Source: Pseudomonas psychrophila
GTDB taxonomy: Bacteria; Pseudomonadota; Gammaproteobacteria; Pseudomonadales; Pseudomonadaceae
NCBI RefSeq assembly: GCF_001043005.1
Contig: NZ_JYKZ01000009.1
Coordinates: 1-64,000 of the forward strand
Reading direction: 5' to 3'
Length of the DNA stretch: 64,000 nt
Under the pieces are notes generated by a model. That model worked only from the letters and a program-made list of their open reading frames with translations, had not been told where the DNA came from and made no database searches. Below are positions 25,113 through 33,142 of this stretch, piece after piece. Position numbers and translations under genes: made by a program. The stretch's first letter is position 1, and every line of letters starts with the position of its first letter.

Positions 25113-25149
25113 AAAAAAACCGCCATCCCGAAGGATGGCGGTTTTTTTT
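25113..25149. terminator. Bidirectional terminator between bphP and gabP
   Basis: An A run, ACCGCCATCC-CGAA-GGATGGCGGT and a T run of eight form a strong symmetric terminator between two convergent genes. Confidence 0.9.
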
Positions 25150-25178
25150 GTTACTCAACCGCAAGAACCGTCCTGGCC

Positions 25179-26570
25179 TCAGCTGAGTACCGTTGCCCCC
25201 AACTTCTCAATGCGTCGACGACGTGCCACCAGCAGGCCAGCCGACACCACCAGAATGCTCAGCAAACCGGTGGCCATGATTTCAACACGATGCGCTTCCT
25301 GGAACAGCATGATCGTCAAAATGGCCACGATGAAGACGATCACCGCATAGGTCAGGCCCGGAAACAGCCACATCTTGAACGAGATGGTCTCACCCAGCGC
25401 CGTACGCTTTTGGCGCATGCGCAATTGCGATACCGCAATCACCAGATACACCAGCAGCGCAATGGCGCCGGAGCTGGCCAGCAAGAACTCGAACACAGCA
25501 GCCGGCGCTACGTAGTTGGCGAAAACCGCTACAAAGGCTGCGCCGGTGGACATCATCACCGCCCAGTAAGGCGTGCCAGCCGCGTTGGTGCGTTTGGCCG
25601 CAGCCGGAGCGTCACCGCGTTTGCTCAGGGAGTACAGCATCCGCGAGGAGGTGTAGAGCGCCGAGTTCAGGCAGCTGGTAACGGCGATCAATACCACGAT
25701 ATCAACGATCAGCTTGGCATTCGGGATACCCATGCGATCAAGTACGGTCTGGTAGGAACCGAACTGCGCCAGCGCCGGGTCATTCCACGGTACAAGGGCC
25801 ACAACGATGAAGATCGATACAAGGTAGAACAAGCCGATCCGCCAGATCACCGAGTTGGTGGCCTTGGTGATCTGCTTGCTTGGGTCCTTGGATTCCGCCG
25901 CTGCGATGGTGACGATTTCAGTCCCCATGAACGAGAACATGGTGGTCAACATGGCAGCCAGTACAGCGCCCATGCCATTGGGCATAAAGCCGATGGTATC
26001 GGCCAGGTGCGCGACACCGCTGACCTGACTGGTAGGCAGGAAGCCGAAAATCGCCAGCAGGCCCAGAACAATAAAGCCAATGATCGCCAGCACTTTGACC
26101 AGCGCAAACCAGAATTCGAACTCACCATAGTTCTTGACGCTGAACAGGTTGGTGACTGTCAGCAACAGGGTTATGACCAGGGTAAATACCCAAATCGCCG
26201 TATCGGGGAACCATGCATGCAAAATGGTACCGGCGGCGACGGCTTCCAGCGGGATAACCAGTACCCAGAACCACCAGTACAGCCAGCCGATGGTGAAACC
26301 GGCCCAATGCCCGATGGCGCGGTCGGCGTAGGTGGAGAACGAACCGGTGTCAGGGGATGCAACGGCCATTTCGGCCAGCATGCGCATCACCAGTACCACC
26401 AGGGTGCCTGCTGCGGCATACGCCAACAGCACGGCAGGGCCTGCTTGGGCAATCGCGTGTCCGGAGCCGACAAACAAACCGGCTCCGATGACTCCGGCAA
26501 TCGACAGCATGGTCACATGCCGTGGCTTAAGCCCTTGTTCCAGACCATTAGAGGATTGCGTATTGCTCAT
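25179..26570 (-). CDS. gabP: Amino acid permease, GABA permease type
   Basis: 463 residues, twelve predicted transmembrane helices, APC superfamily. The first helices read HVTMLSIAGVIGAGLFVGSG with the amino-acid-binding Gly-rich bend, and FMGTEIVTIAAAESKDPSK is the conserved loop of the amino acid transporter family. Overall pattern and the N-terminus (GLKPRHVTMLSIAG) fit GabP best; another amino-acid permease of the same family is possible. It imports substrate with protons across the inner membrane. No gabT or gabD is adjacent. Confidence 0.75.
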   Translation of the reverse strand: MSNTQSSNGLEQGLKPRHVTMLSIAGVIGAGLFVGSGHAIAQAGPAVLLAYAAAGTLVVLVMRMLAEMAVASPDTGSFSTYADRAIGHWAGFTIGWLYWWFWVLVIPLEAVAAGTILHAWFPDTAIWVFTLVITLLLTVTNLFSVKNYGEFEFWFALVKVLAIIGFIVLGLLAIFGFLPTSQVSGVAHLADTIGFMPNGMGAVLAAMLTTMFSFMGTEIVTIAAAESKDPSKQITKATNSVIWRIGLFYLVSIFIVVALVPWNDPALAQFGSYQTVLDRMGIPNAKLIVDIVVLIAVTSCLNSALYTSSRMLYSLSKRGDAPAAAKRTNAAGTPYWAVMMSTGAAFVAVFANYVAPAAVFEFLLASSGAIALLVYLVIAVSQLRMRQKRTALGETISFKMWLFPGLTYAVIVFIVAILTIMLFQEAHRVEIMATGLLSILVVSAGLLVARRRRIEKLGATVLS

Positions 26571-27113
26571 TGGGACTACCTTTCATTGAAGCCATTCCGA
26601 GCACCCGCGTTGACATTCGTAAAAAGTAACCAACGGGGCGTTTAGAATCTTTTACGCAATAACTGAGCCAGAATGTGACAAGGGCACGGTCTACGGGGGC
26701 TGCAACGATTTGCAACATACACTGCAACCCATTGAGAGTAATGGCTTTTTGCCCATTTGTTACCGTAACACTCAGTTTCAAGCCTATCGGCGCACCAAAA
26801 ATACCCAAAACCGCCCATATGGCCCAAAAGCGGTGCACATCTTTAACCTTTAGTAGGTTCGCGCTTCCAACACCGGGCCAAAGCTGGCAACATCGCGACC
26901 TTTTTTAAGCGACACCTGTCTGGCCGAACGGCGAAATATGGGGTCGGTTGTTGTCGGCGCGACACTCTGCTGTAGCGATGCGACAAACTGCCACCCTTGC
27001 GTCTTTTGTGTCTTCAGGGCGGCTGGTTGCCTCTGCAGCCCTATGCTAGCTTGGCCTGCGCCAGGAAGGCCGCCCAACAGCAGGATCGCACCCGAACACA
27101 ATGAGGAACGCAC
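26571..27113. other. 543-bp divergent intergenic region
   Basis: Between gabP and the ABC operon. I see no supported gene: the open frame at 26850-27866 on the minus strand is antisense to the ABC ATPase. Contents are promoter sequence for both sides and the ArgR-like operator at 26944-26985. Confidence 0.6.
26944..26985 (-). promoter_or_regulatory. ArgR-like operator upstream of the ABC operon
   Basis: Read on the minus strand, TGTCGC occurs at 26985-26980 and again at 26964-26959, exactly 21 bases apart, each followed after eight bases by AG or CA. The P. aeruginosa ArgR site, as I recall it, is two tandem TGTCGC-N8-AA-N5 half sites. The box lies about 130 bp upstream of the ATPase start. 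This argues that the transporter belongs to the arginine regulon. Confidence 0.65.
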
Positions 27114-27887
27114 ATGGCTTTGGCCACGCCCGCGCTTGAAATCCGCAACTTGCACAAACGCTACGGCGAGCTTGAGGTACTTAAAGGTATCTCGCTGACC
27201 GCACGCGACGGCGACGTGATCTCGATCCTGGGTTCTTCCGGTTCCGGCAAATCCACCCTGTTGCGCTGCATCAACCTGCTGGAAAACCCCCATGAAGGCC
27301 AGATCCTGGTCGCCGGGGAAGAGCTCAAACTCAAGAAAGCCAAAAATGGCGAATTGATCGCGGCCGATGGCAAGCAGATCAATCGCATGCGCAGTGAACT
27401 GGGTTTTGTATTTCAAAACTTTAACCTGTGGCCGCACATGACCATCCTCGACAACATTATCGAGGCTCCGCGTCGGGTGCTGGGGCAGAGCAAAGCCGAG
27501 GCCATCGAGGTTGCCGAAGCATTGCTGGCCAAGGTCGGGATTGGCGAAAAACGTCATGCCTATCCCTCTGAATTGTCCGGCGGTCAGCAGCAACGCGCTG
27601 CGATTGCACGCACGTTGGCCATGCAGCCCAAAGTAATTCTGTTCGATGAACCAACATCGGCACTTGACCCGGAAATGGTTCAAGAAGTACTTAGTGTGAT
27701 CCGCGCGCTCGCCGAAGAAGGTCGCACTATGCTGCTGGTGACCCACGAGATGGGCTTTGCCCGTCAGGTGTCCAGCGAAGTAGTGTTTTTGCATCAGGGC
27801 CTGATCGAAGAGCAAGGGTCGCCAGAACAGGTGTTCGACAACCCGGTTTCGGCGCGCTGTAAACAATTCATGTCCAGCAACCGCTAA
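27114..27887 (+). CDS. Basic amino acid ABC transporter, ATP-binding protein
   Basis: 257 residues of the HisP/ArtP/AotP group. Walker A GSSGSGKST at residues 40-48, Q-loop VFQNFNLWPH, signature LSGGQQQR, Walker B VILFDEPTSALDP, and switch His in LLVTHEMGF are all intact. A 16-residue insertion after residue 70 is typical for HisP-like subunits. First gene of a four-gene operon; the binding-protein gene follows after 13 bases. An ArgR-like box upstream and the HisJ/ArgT-type binding protein point to arginine, ornithine or lysine as substrate. Confidence 0.93.
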   Translation: MALATPALEIRNLHKRYGELEVLKGISLTARDGDVISILGSSGSGKSTLLRCINLLENPHEGQILVAGEELKLKKAKNGELIAADGKQINRMRSELGFVFQNFNLWPHMTILDNIIEAPRRVLGQSKAEAIEVAEALLAKVGIGEKRHAYPSELSGGQQQRAAIARTLAMQPKVILFDEPTSALDPEMVQEVLSVIRALAEEGRTMLLVTHEMGFARQVSSEVVFLHQGLIEEQGSPEQVFDNPVSARCKQFMSSNR

Positions 27888-27900
27888 CGGAGCAACACGA

Positions 27901-28656
27901 ATGCAGAACTATAAAAAGCTTCTCATGGCCGCTGCCGCCACACTGGTTTTCAGCGCCAACGCCCTGGCTGTAGATAAGTACAAAGTAGGGATTGAAGGTG
28001 CTTACCCACCGTTCAATAACAAAAACGCCAGTGGCGAAGTAGTGGGCTTCGACCCCGATATCGCGATGGCACTGTGCGCCAAGATGAAAGCCGAGTGCGA
28101 AATCGTCACGTCCGATTGGGACGGCATCATCCCGGCACTGAACGCCAAAAAGTACGATTTCATCGTGTCTTCGCTATCGATCACTGACGAACGCAAGCAA
28201 GCGGTCGATTTCACCGACCCGTACTACTCCAACAAGCAGCAGTTCATCGCACCGAAAAAAGTCGACTTCAAAACCGACATCGCGTCCCTCAAGGGCAAGG
28301 CCCTGGGCACCCAGCGTTCAACTCAGGCCGCAACCTGGCTGGATGACAACCTGGGCACCGACGCGACCATCTCTTTGTACGACACCCAGGAAAACGCCTA
28401 CCTCGACCTGACTTCGGGCCGTGTCGATGCATTGCTGGCTGACAAGTACGCCAACTACGACTGGCTGAAAAGCCCGGCTGGCCAGGCATACGAGTTCAAA
28501 GGTGAGCCGGTCAACGAAGACGACAAGGTCGGCATCGCACTGCGTAAAGGCGACAACGAACTGCGCGCCAAGCTGAACCTGGCCCTCAAGCAAATCGTTG
28601 AAGACGGCACGTACAAGAAGATCAACGACAAGTACTTCCCGTTCAGCATCTACTGA
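27901..28656 (+). CDS. Lysine/arginine/ornithine-type periplasmic binding protein
   Basis: 251 residues. Signal peptide 1-23 (ANALAVDK). The ligand-binding signature GVVGFDPDIAMALC-like segment (GEVVGFDPDIAMALCAKM) and SLSITDERKQAVDFTDPYY are those of the ArgT/HisJ/AotJ family. It delivers ligand to the two permeases encoded downstream. A perfect 12-bp hairpin right after the stop probably keeps this part of the mRNA stable, so the binding protein would be made in excess over the permeases. Confidence 0.92.
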   Translation: MQNYKKLLMAAAATLVFSANALAVDKYKVGIEGAYPPFNNKNASGEVVGFDPDIAMALCAKMKAECEIVTSDWDGIIPALNAKKYDFIVSSLSITDERKQAVDFTDPYYSNKQQFIAPKKVDFKTDIASLKGKALGTQRSTQAATWLDDNLGTDATISLYDTQENAYLDLTSGRVDALLADKYANYDWLKSPAGQAYEFKGEPVNEDDKVGIALRKGDNELRAKLNLALKQIVEDGTYKKINDKYFPFSIY

Positions 28657-28663
28657 CCTGCCT

Positions 28664-28691
28664 GACCGTCGCGCCTGCGGGCGCGACGGTC
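28664..28691 (+). promoter_or_regulatory. Intercistronic hairpin after the binding-protein gene
   Basis: GACCGTCGCGCC (28664-28675), loop TGCG, GGCGCGACGGTC (28680-28691): a perfect 12-bp GC-rich stem without a T run. Such hairpins between a binding-protein gene and its permease genes block 3' decay and set different expression levels. Confidence 0.7.
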
Positions 28692-28713
28692 CCTAGCAAA
28701 GCCTGCCTACCCC

Positions 28714-29406
28714 ATGACTATCGATCTATACGGATTCGGCCCGGCGCTTGCCGCTGGCGCGCTGATGACCGTCAAACTGGCACTCACTGCGCTGTGTCTG
28801 GGCCTGGTGCTCGGATTGCTCGGTGCCTTGGCCAAAACATCCCCCTACAAACCGCTTAGATGGTTGGGCGGCGCCTATTCGACCCTGGTTCGTGGTGTTC
28901 CCGAACTGCTCTGGGTGTTGCTGATTTACTTCGGCAGCGTGAATCTGGTGCGCGCCATCGGCGAATACATCGGCATGCCCGAACTCACCCTCAGCGCCTT
29001 CGCGGCGGGGGTGATCGCTTTGGGCCTGTGCTTTGGTGCCTATGCCACCGAAGTGTTCCGCGGCGCCATTCTGGCCATCCCCAAAGGCCACCGCGAAGCG
29101 GGCATGGCGCTGGGTTTGTCCAAACCGCGGATTTTCACCCGGCTGGTTCTGCCACAAATGTGGCGTATCGCCCTGCCCGGCCTGGGCAACCTGTTCATGA
29201 TCCTGATGAAAGACACCGCGCTGGTGTCGGTCATCGGTCTGGAAGAAATCATGCGTCAGGCGCAAAACGCCGTGACCTTCGCCAAACACCCGTTCACCTT
29301 CTACATGGTGGCAGCCGTGATGTACCTGGGCCTGACCGTACTGGCCATGGGCACCATGCACGTGCTTGAAAAACGCGCAGCGCGCGGCTTCGTGAGGAGG
29401 ACGTAA
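28714..29406 (+). CDS. Basic amino acid ABC transporter permease (HisQ/AotQ type)
   Basis: 230 residues with about five transmembrane helices. The EAA coupling loop reads PKGHREAGMALGLSKPRIFTRLVLPQ (only the segment EAGMALGLS is the core), which contacts the ATPase. The N-terminal GALMTVKLALTALCLGLVLG is the family opening. Its stop is immediately joined to the next permease start (TAATG), so the two pore subunits are coupled and expected in equal amounts. Confidence 0.92.
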   Translation: MTIDLYGFGPALAAGALMTVKLALTALCLGLVLGLLGALAKTSPYKPLRWLGGAYSTLVRGVPELLWVLLIYFGSVNLVRAIGEYIGMPELTLSAFAAGVIALGLCFGAYATEVFRGAILAIPKGHREAGMALGLSKPRIFTRLVLPQMWRIALPGLGNLFMILMKDTALVSVIGLEEIMRQAQNAVTFAKHPFTFYMVAAVMYLGLTVLAMGTMHVLEKRAARGFVRRT

Positions 29407-30095
29407 TGGAGTGGGAAGTAATCCTCAAATGGCTGCCCAAGCTGATGCAGGGCGCAACCCTGACCCTGGAGCTGACCGCAATTTCGGTGATCGCCGGTCT
29501 GATTGTGGCCATCCCGCTGGGCATCGCCCGCTCATCCAAGCTCTGGTATGTGCGTACGCTGCCATACGCCTACATCTTTTTCTTCCGGGGCACTCCCCTG
29601 CTGATCCAACTGTTTCTGGTCTATTACGGCCTGGCCCAGTTCGATCTGGTGCGTGAAAGCGCGTTATGGCCGTATCTGCGCAGCCCTTTCTGGTGCGCAA
29701 TCATCACCATGACCCTGCACACCGCCGCTTATATTGCCGAAATCCTGCGCGGCGCGATCCAGGCCATTCCGCCGGGTGAAATCGAGGCGGCACGAGCCCT
29801 GGGCATGTCGCGCTTCAAAACCCTGGTGCACATCGTCCTGCCCCGCGCCACGCGCATCGGCCTGCCGGCGTACAGCAACGAAGTGATCCTGATGCTCAAG
29901 GCCAGCTCGCTGGCGAGTACCGTGACCCTGCTGGAACTGACCGGCATGACACGCACAATCATTGCTCGCAACTACCTGACGGTGGACATGTTCCTGACCG
30001 CAGGCGCGATCTACCTGCTGATGTCGTTTGTGCTGATCCAGGGGTTCAAGCTGCTGGAGCGCTGGTTGCGCGTCGATGCCTGCCAAGGCCGCTAA
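29406..30095 (+). CDS. Basic amino acid ABC transporter permease (HisM/AotM type)
   Basis: 229 residues with about five transmembrane helices. EAA motif EIEAARALGMSRFKTL is intact, and FRGTPLLIQLFLVYYG is the conserved second-helix block. It forms the heteromeric channel with the preceding permease. The last 20 bases overlap the start of the methyltransferase gene. Confidence 0.92.
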   Translation: MEWEVILKWLPKLMQGATLTLELTAISVIAGLIVAIPLGIARSSKLWYVRTLPYAYIFFFRGTPLLIQLFLVYYGLAQFDLVRESALWPYLRSPFWCAIITMTLHTAAYIAEILRGAIQAIPPGEIEAARALGMSRFKTLVHIVLPRATRIGLPAYSNEVILMLKASSLASTVTLLELTGMTRTIIARNYLTVDMFLTAGAIYLLMSFVLIQGFKLLERWLRVDACQGR

Positions 30096-31299
30096 CCGCG
30101 AGGGCGAGCCGCTGCTCGCCCGCTTTGAGGCGCTGGACAGTTTTTTGCGTGACCACCAGCACGTGTGGCGCCCACGGCCTTTCACTCACCTGAACATGCC
30201 GTGGGAAGCGCAACACCCCGATCTGGCGCACTGGTTGCGCCAACGTTCGTTGCAAGACGCCGAATCCAGCCACAACCATCCCCAACACGTGCCCGCCCCC
30301 GCGCCATTCCCCGAACTGGCGGCAACGTCCCTCGCCTTGAGTAAGGTCGACCGGCTGCGGACACAGACCCTTGCACCTGCGAACCCGCGTTTACAGGTGG
30401 ATGTGCCGGGGCGTAAATGGCAGCAAATTCAAGCCTTCGCCCAGAGCCTGACCTTCACACAAACACCCGTTCACTGGCTGGACTGGTGTTCGGGAAAAGG
30501 CCATTTGGGGCGAAGGCTGTTAAGCGCCGGACAGCAACTGACGTGCCTGGAGTATGACCCGGCATTGATCGAGTCCGGCCAGCAACTCAGCCAGCGCCAT
30601 CATCTAGCGGTGCGTCATGTGCAACAGGACGTGCTCGCGCCCGAAGCGGCCTTGCAGCTCACGCCCGGGATGACCCCCGTGGCGCTGCATGCCTGTGGCG
30701 ATTTACATGTGCGCCTGCTGCAACTGGCAAGCGCGGCGGGCTGTGGACAACTTGCCGTGTCGCCCTGCTGCTACAACCGCATCAGCACGCCGCACTATCA
30801 GCCGTTATCCACAGCCGCTAAAGCTTCAGCCTTGCAGCTGTCGCTGGAAGACCTGAGCCTGCCCATGAGCGAAACCGTGACGGCCGGCAACCGTGTACGA
30901 CGCCAGCGCGACGAGTCAATGGCACGGCGCTTGGGCTTTGATCTGTGGCAGCGCCAGCTCCGTCAGTGCGATGAATACTTATCCACACCTTCACTGCCCG
31001 GCACCTGGTTGAACAAGCCGTTTGCCGAGTACTGCGAGGATCTGGCGGCGCTGAAGAACTTATCCACACGCGGCAGCGAAGATTGGCCGGCACTGGAAGC
31101 GGCAGGTTGGGAGCGACTGGCGCAGGTGCGTAATCTGGAGTTGGTGCGCGGGCTTTTCCGTCGTCCGCTGGAGGTGTGGCTGGTGCTGGATCGCGCGCTG
31201 TACCTGAAGGAAAACGGCTACGAAGTGCAGGTCGGCGAGTTTTGCGACAGCCAGCTGACACCTCGTAATTTGATGGTGCTTGCGCAGCGCTGTGGATAA
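30076..31299 (+). CDS. Class I SAM-dependent methyltransferase (Methyltransf_32 type)
   Basis: 407 residues. The SAM-binding motif I is DWCSGKGHLGRRLL, motif II ends in LEYDPALIESG, and ALHACGDLHVRLL with VSPCCYN is the pattern of the Methyltransf_32 (RRNAD1/METTL25-like) group. Substrate not known; RNA or small molecules are possible. Start ATG at 30076 overlaps the permease gene by 20 bases. It is probably read through from the transporter operon, but a link in function is not evident. REP palindromes follow. Confidence 0.82.
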   Translation: MPAKAANREGEPLLARFEALDSFLRDHQHVWRPRPFTHLNMPWEAQHPDLAHWLRQRSLQDAESSHNHPQHVPAPAPFPELAATSLALSKVDRLRTQTLAPANPRLQVDVPGRKWQQIQAFAQSLTFTQTPVHWLDWCSGKGHLGRRLLSAGQQLTCLEYDPALIESGQQLSQRHHLAVRHVQQDVLAPEAALQLTPGMTPVALHACGDLHVRLLQLASAAGCGQLAVSPCCYNRISTPHYQPLSTAAKASALQLSLEDLSLPMSETVTAGNRVRRQRDESMARRLGFDLWQRQLRQCDEYLSTPSLPGTWLNKPFAEYCEDLAALKNLSTRGSEDWPALEAAGWERLAQVRNLELVRGLFRRPLEVWLVLDRALYLKENGYEVQVGEFCDSQLTPRNLMVLAQRCG

Positions 31300-31302
31300 G
31301 CC

Positions 31303-31390
31303 TGTGGGAGCGGGCTTGCTCGCGATTCAGGCGCTGCGGTCTGACAGGTAAACCACAGCAATCCCATCGCGAGCAAGCCCGCTCCCACAC
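31303..31390. repeat. REP palindrome pair, type B
   Basis: TGTGGGAGCGGGCTTGCTCG and the matching inverse GCGAGCAAGCCCGCTCCCAC. Compared with type A, both arms carry the GGGCTTG change and its complement. Lies between convergent genes. Confidence 0.85.
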
Positions 31391-31405
31391 AGGTTTTTGG
31401 CAGGC

Positions 31406-31816
31406 CTACGAACCGCGATACGTCGAGAAGCCGTACGGGCTGAGCAGCAGCGGAATGTGGTAATGCTGATCGGCGTTTTTCACTTCAAAAATCACCGGGA
31501 TTTCCGGGAAGAACGTCTCGTGGCCAGCTTTCTTGAAGTACTCACCGGTTTTAAACACCACACGATACTCACCCGCCTCGAACGCTTGCTTGGCCGGGAA
31601 CAGTTCGCCGATGCGCCCCTGCTCATTGGTCACGCCCTGCGCCAGCGGCTGCCAGTCTTTACCCACGTGCTTTTCCAGGGTTACGTTCACGCCCGGTGAC
31701 GGCAGGCCATTTTCAAGGTTGAGCACATGCACGCTCAACGGGTTACCAGCGGCCAGTGTCAGACTCGACACTGCGCTCAGGCTCAAAGCCGCCAACGTGA
31801 TTCGCAAAGATTTCAT
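31406..31816 (-). CDS. uraH: Hydroxyisourate hydrolase with signal peptide (transthyretin-like)
   Basis: 136 residues. Signal peptide 1-23 (LTLAAG), then the transthyretin-like fold: LSVHVLNLENGLPSPGV with the active-site His, the inner-strand Arg in GEYRVVF, and the C-terminal signature YRGS. It hydrolyses 5-hydroxyisourate on the way from urate to allantoin. The export signal is the HiuH (YedX) arrangement of E. coli, where the gene is next to the HprRS sensor pair, as here. No other purine catabolism genes are near. Second gene after the GlcG-like gene. Confidence 0.9.
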   Translation of the reverse strand: MKSLRITLAALSLSAVSSLTLAAGNPLSVHVLNLENGLPSPGVNVTLEKHVGKDWQPLAQGVTNEQGRIGELFPAKQAFEAGEYRVVFKTGEYFKKAGHETFFPEIPVIFEVKNADQHYHIPLLLSPYGFSTYRGS

Positions 31817-31852
31817 CGGTCATCCTCTAATAGTGGTTAAAAAACAATCAAC

Positions 31853-32332
31853 TCAGCGTTGAGTCGTCAGGCCAATCTGTTGCGCCGCCTTGATCGCGCA
31901 CGCTTCATCCTGCTCCGCGCCACCTGCACCGGCCACGCCAATGGCACCTACCAACTCACCCTCGGCAAACAACGGCACCCCTCCTCCCAGCAGCAACAGT
32001 TCGGCAATGGAGTTGAGGTTGCTTGCCTCAGGATTGCTGCGTGCCCGCTCGGCAAACAAGCGGGTCGGGGTTTTGGTCGACAACGCCGTGTAGGCTTTGC
32101 GCTGGCTGGCCAGCAAGTTGTGCGGGCCAACACTTTCCGGGCGCATCGCCATCAGTACGTTGCCACCACGGTCCAGCACACTCAGCGCACCCGTGCAGTG
32201 CGTGATGGCCGCATCGGCCAGCTGGCGGGCGGTGGCCAGATCCAGATCGGCATGACGGGGTAGATTCGGCGCCGCATGAGCCACACCGGCAGCGCCAACG
32301 GCAGTCCACAACAACAAGGTTTTCAGCATCAT
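31853..32332 (-). CDS. GlcG/HbpS-like heme-binding family protein, secreted
   Basis: 159 residues. Signal peptide 1-20 (GVAHA). The DUF336/GlcG core is clear: VLDRGGNVLMAMR, SQRKAYTALS, and the Gly-rich GGGVPLF with GAIGVAGAGGAEQDEACA. In Streptomyces HbpS binds heme and senses oxidative stress together with a two-component system. Two ATGs are tandem (32332 and 32329), with GGAG seven bases before the first. First gene of a two-gene unit with the hydroxyisourate hydrolase, divergent from the response regulator. Confidence 0.85.
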   Translation of the reverse strand: MMLKTLLLWTAVGAAGVAHAAPNLPRHADLDLATARQLADAAITHCTGALSVLDRGGNVLMAMRPESVGPHNLLASQRKAYTALSTKTPTRLFAERARSNPEASNLNSIAELLLLGGGVPLFAEGELVGAIGVAGAGGAEQDEACAIKAAQQIGLTTQR

Positions 32333-32396
32333 TGGCTAGCTCCTGTACGAATGTGCCCACCTTAACCAGCGACCCTCGTCAGAACTCCGTCAGTTG

Positions 32397-32414
32397 CATT
32401 ACAAGTTTGTAATA
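32397..32414. promoter_or_regulatory. Palindromic box between the GlcG-like gene and the response regulator
   Basis: ATTACAA-GT-TTGTAAT (32398-32413) is a perfect palindrome with a 2-base spacer in the 135-bp divergent promoter region. It resembles the CATTACAA-N2-TTGTAATG boxes that I recall for CopR/CusR/HprR-type regulators. The natural reading is that the response regulator encoded at 32468 controls both directions. Confidence 0.7.
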
Positions 32415-32467
32415 GGCAACACCCCCGAAGACGCCTAGCCTGTGCAGACGATTGATCGAGGTGTGCG

Positions 32468-33142
32468 ATGCGTTTGTTAGTGGTTGAAGACGAAGCCAAG
32501 ACGGCCGATTTCCTGGCCAAGGGCCTTAGAGAGTCAGGCTTTGCGGTGGATGTGGCGCTGAACGGGCTGGACGGTCGGTACTTTGTCGAGCAACAGGAAT
32601 ACGACCTGATCATCCTCGACGTGATGCTGCCGGGGCTCAATGGCTGGCAACTGCTGCAACTGATTCGCCAGCGCGGCGCCACGCCGGTACTATTTTTGAC
32701 CGCCCGGGATGCCATCGAAGACCGCGTGCGCGGCCTCGAACTGGGTGCCGACGATTACCTGCTCAAGCCTTTCGCCTTTGCCGAGTTGCTCGCCCGGGTA
32801 CGTACCTTGTTGCGCCGTGGCCCCATGCGCGAAGCCGAGTCGTATGCCATCGCCGATCTTGAAATCGACGTGCTGCGCCGCCGCGTCAGCCGGGGCGGCC
32901 AGCGCATCAGCCTGACCAACAAGGAGTTCTCGCTCCTGCAACTGCTGGCCAGCCGTCAGGGCGAAGTCTTGTCTCGCACCTTGATCGCTTCGCAGGTCTG
33001 GAACCTCAATTTCGACAGCGATACCAATATGGTCGAAGTCGCCGTGCGCCGATTGCGCGCCAAGGTCGACGACCCCTACATGCCCAAACTTATCCACACT
33101 GTGCGTGGCGTCGGGTATCAGCTGGAAGCGCCCGATGAGTAA
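32468..33142 (+). CDS. OmpR-family response regulator (HprR/CopR type)
   Basis: 224 residues. Receiver domain (1-120) with phospho-acceptor Asp51 in LIILDVMLPG, acidic pocket Glu7/Asp8 and Lys in LLKPF, then a winged-helix DNA-binding domain (about 130-222) ending HTVRGVGYQL. It belongs to the heavy-metal/redox branch. Eight bases overlap the kinase gene. Neighbourhood with hydroxyisourate hydrolase favours an HprR-like role (hydrogen peroxide or hypochlorite response), but a copper-type regulator cannot be excluded. Confidence 0.9.
   Translation: MRLLVVEDEAKTADFLAKGLRESGFAVDVALNGLDGRYFVEQQEYDLIILDVMLPGLNGWQLLQLIRQRGATPVLFLTARDAIEDRVRGLELGADDYLLKPFAFAELLARVRTLLRRGPMREAESYAIADLEIDVLRRRVSRGGQRISLTNKEFSLLQLLASRQGEVLSRTLIASQVWNLNFDSDTNMVEVAVRRLRAKVDDPYMPKLIHTVRGVGYQLEAPDE

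Noticed and set aside
26850..27866. 338-codon open frame antisense to the ABC ATPase
   Set aside because: The ATPase has all catalytic motifs; the antisense frame has none and crosses the operator region.
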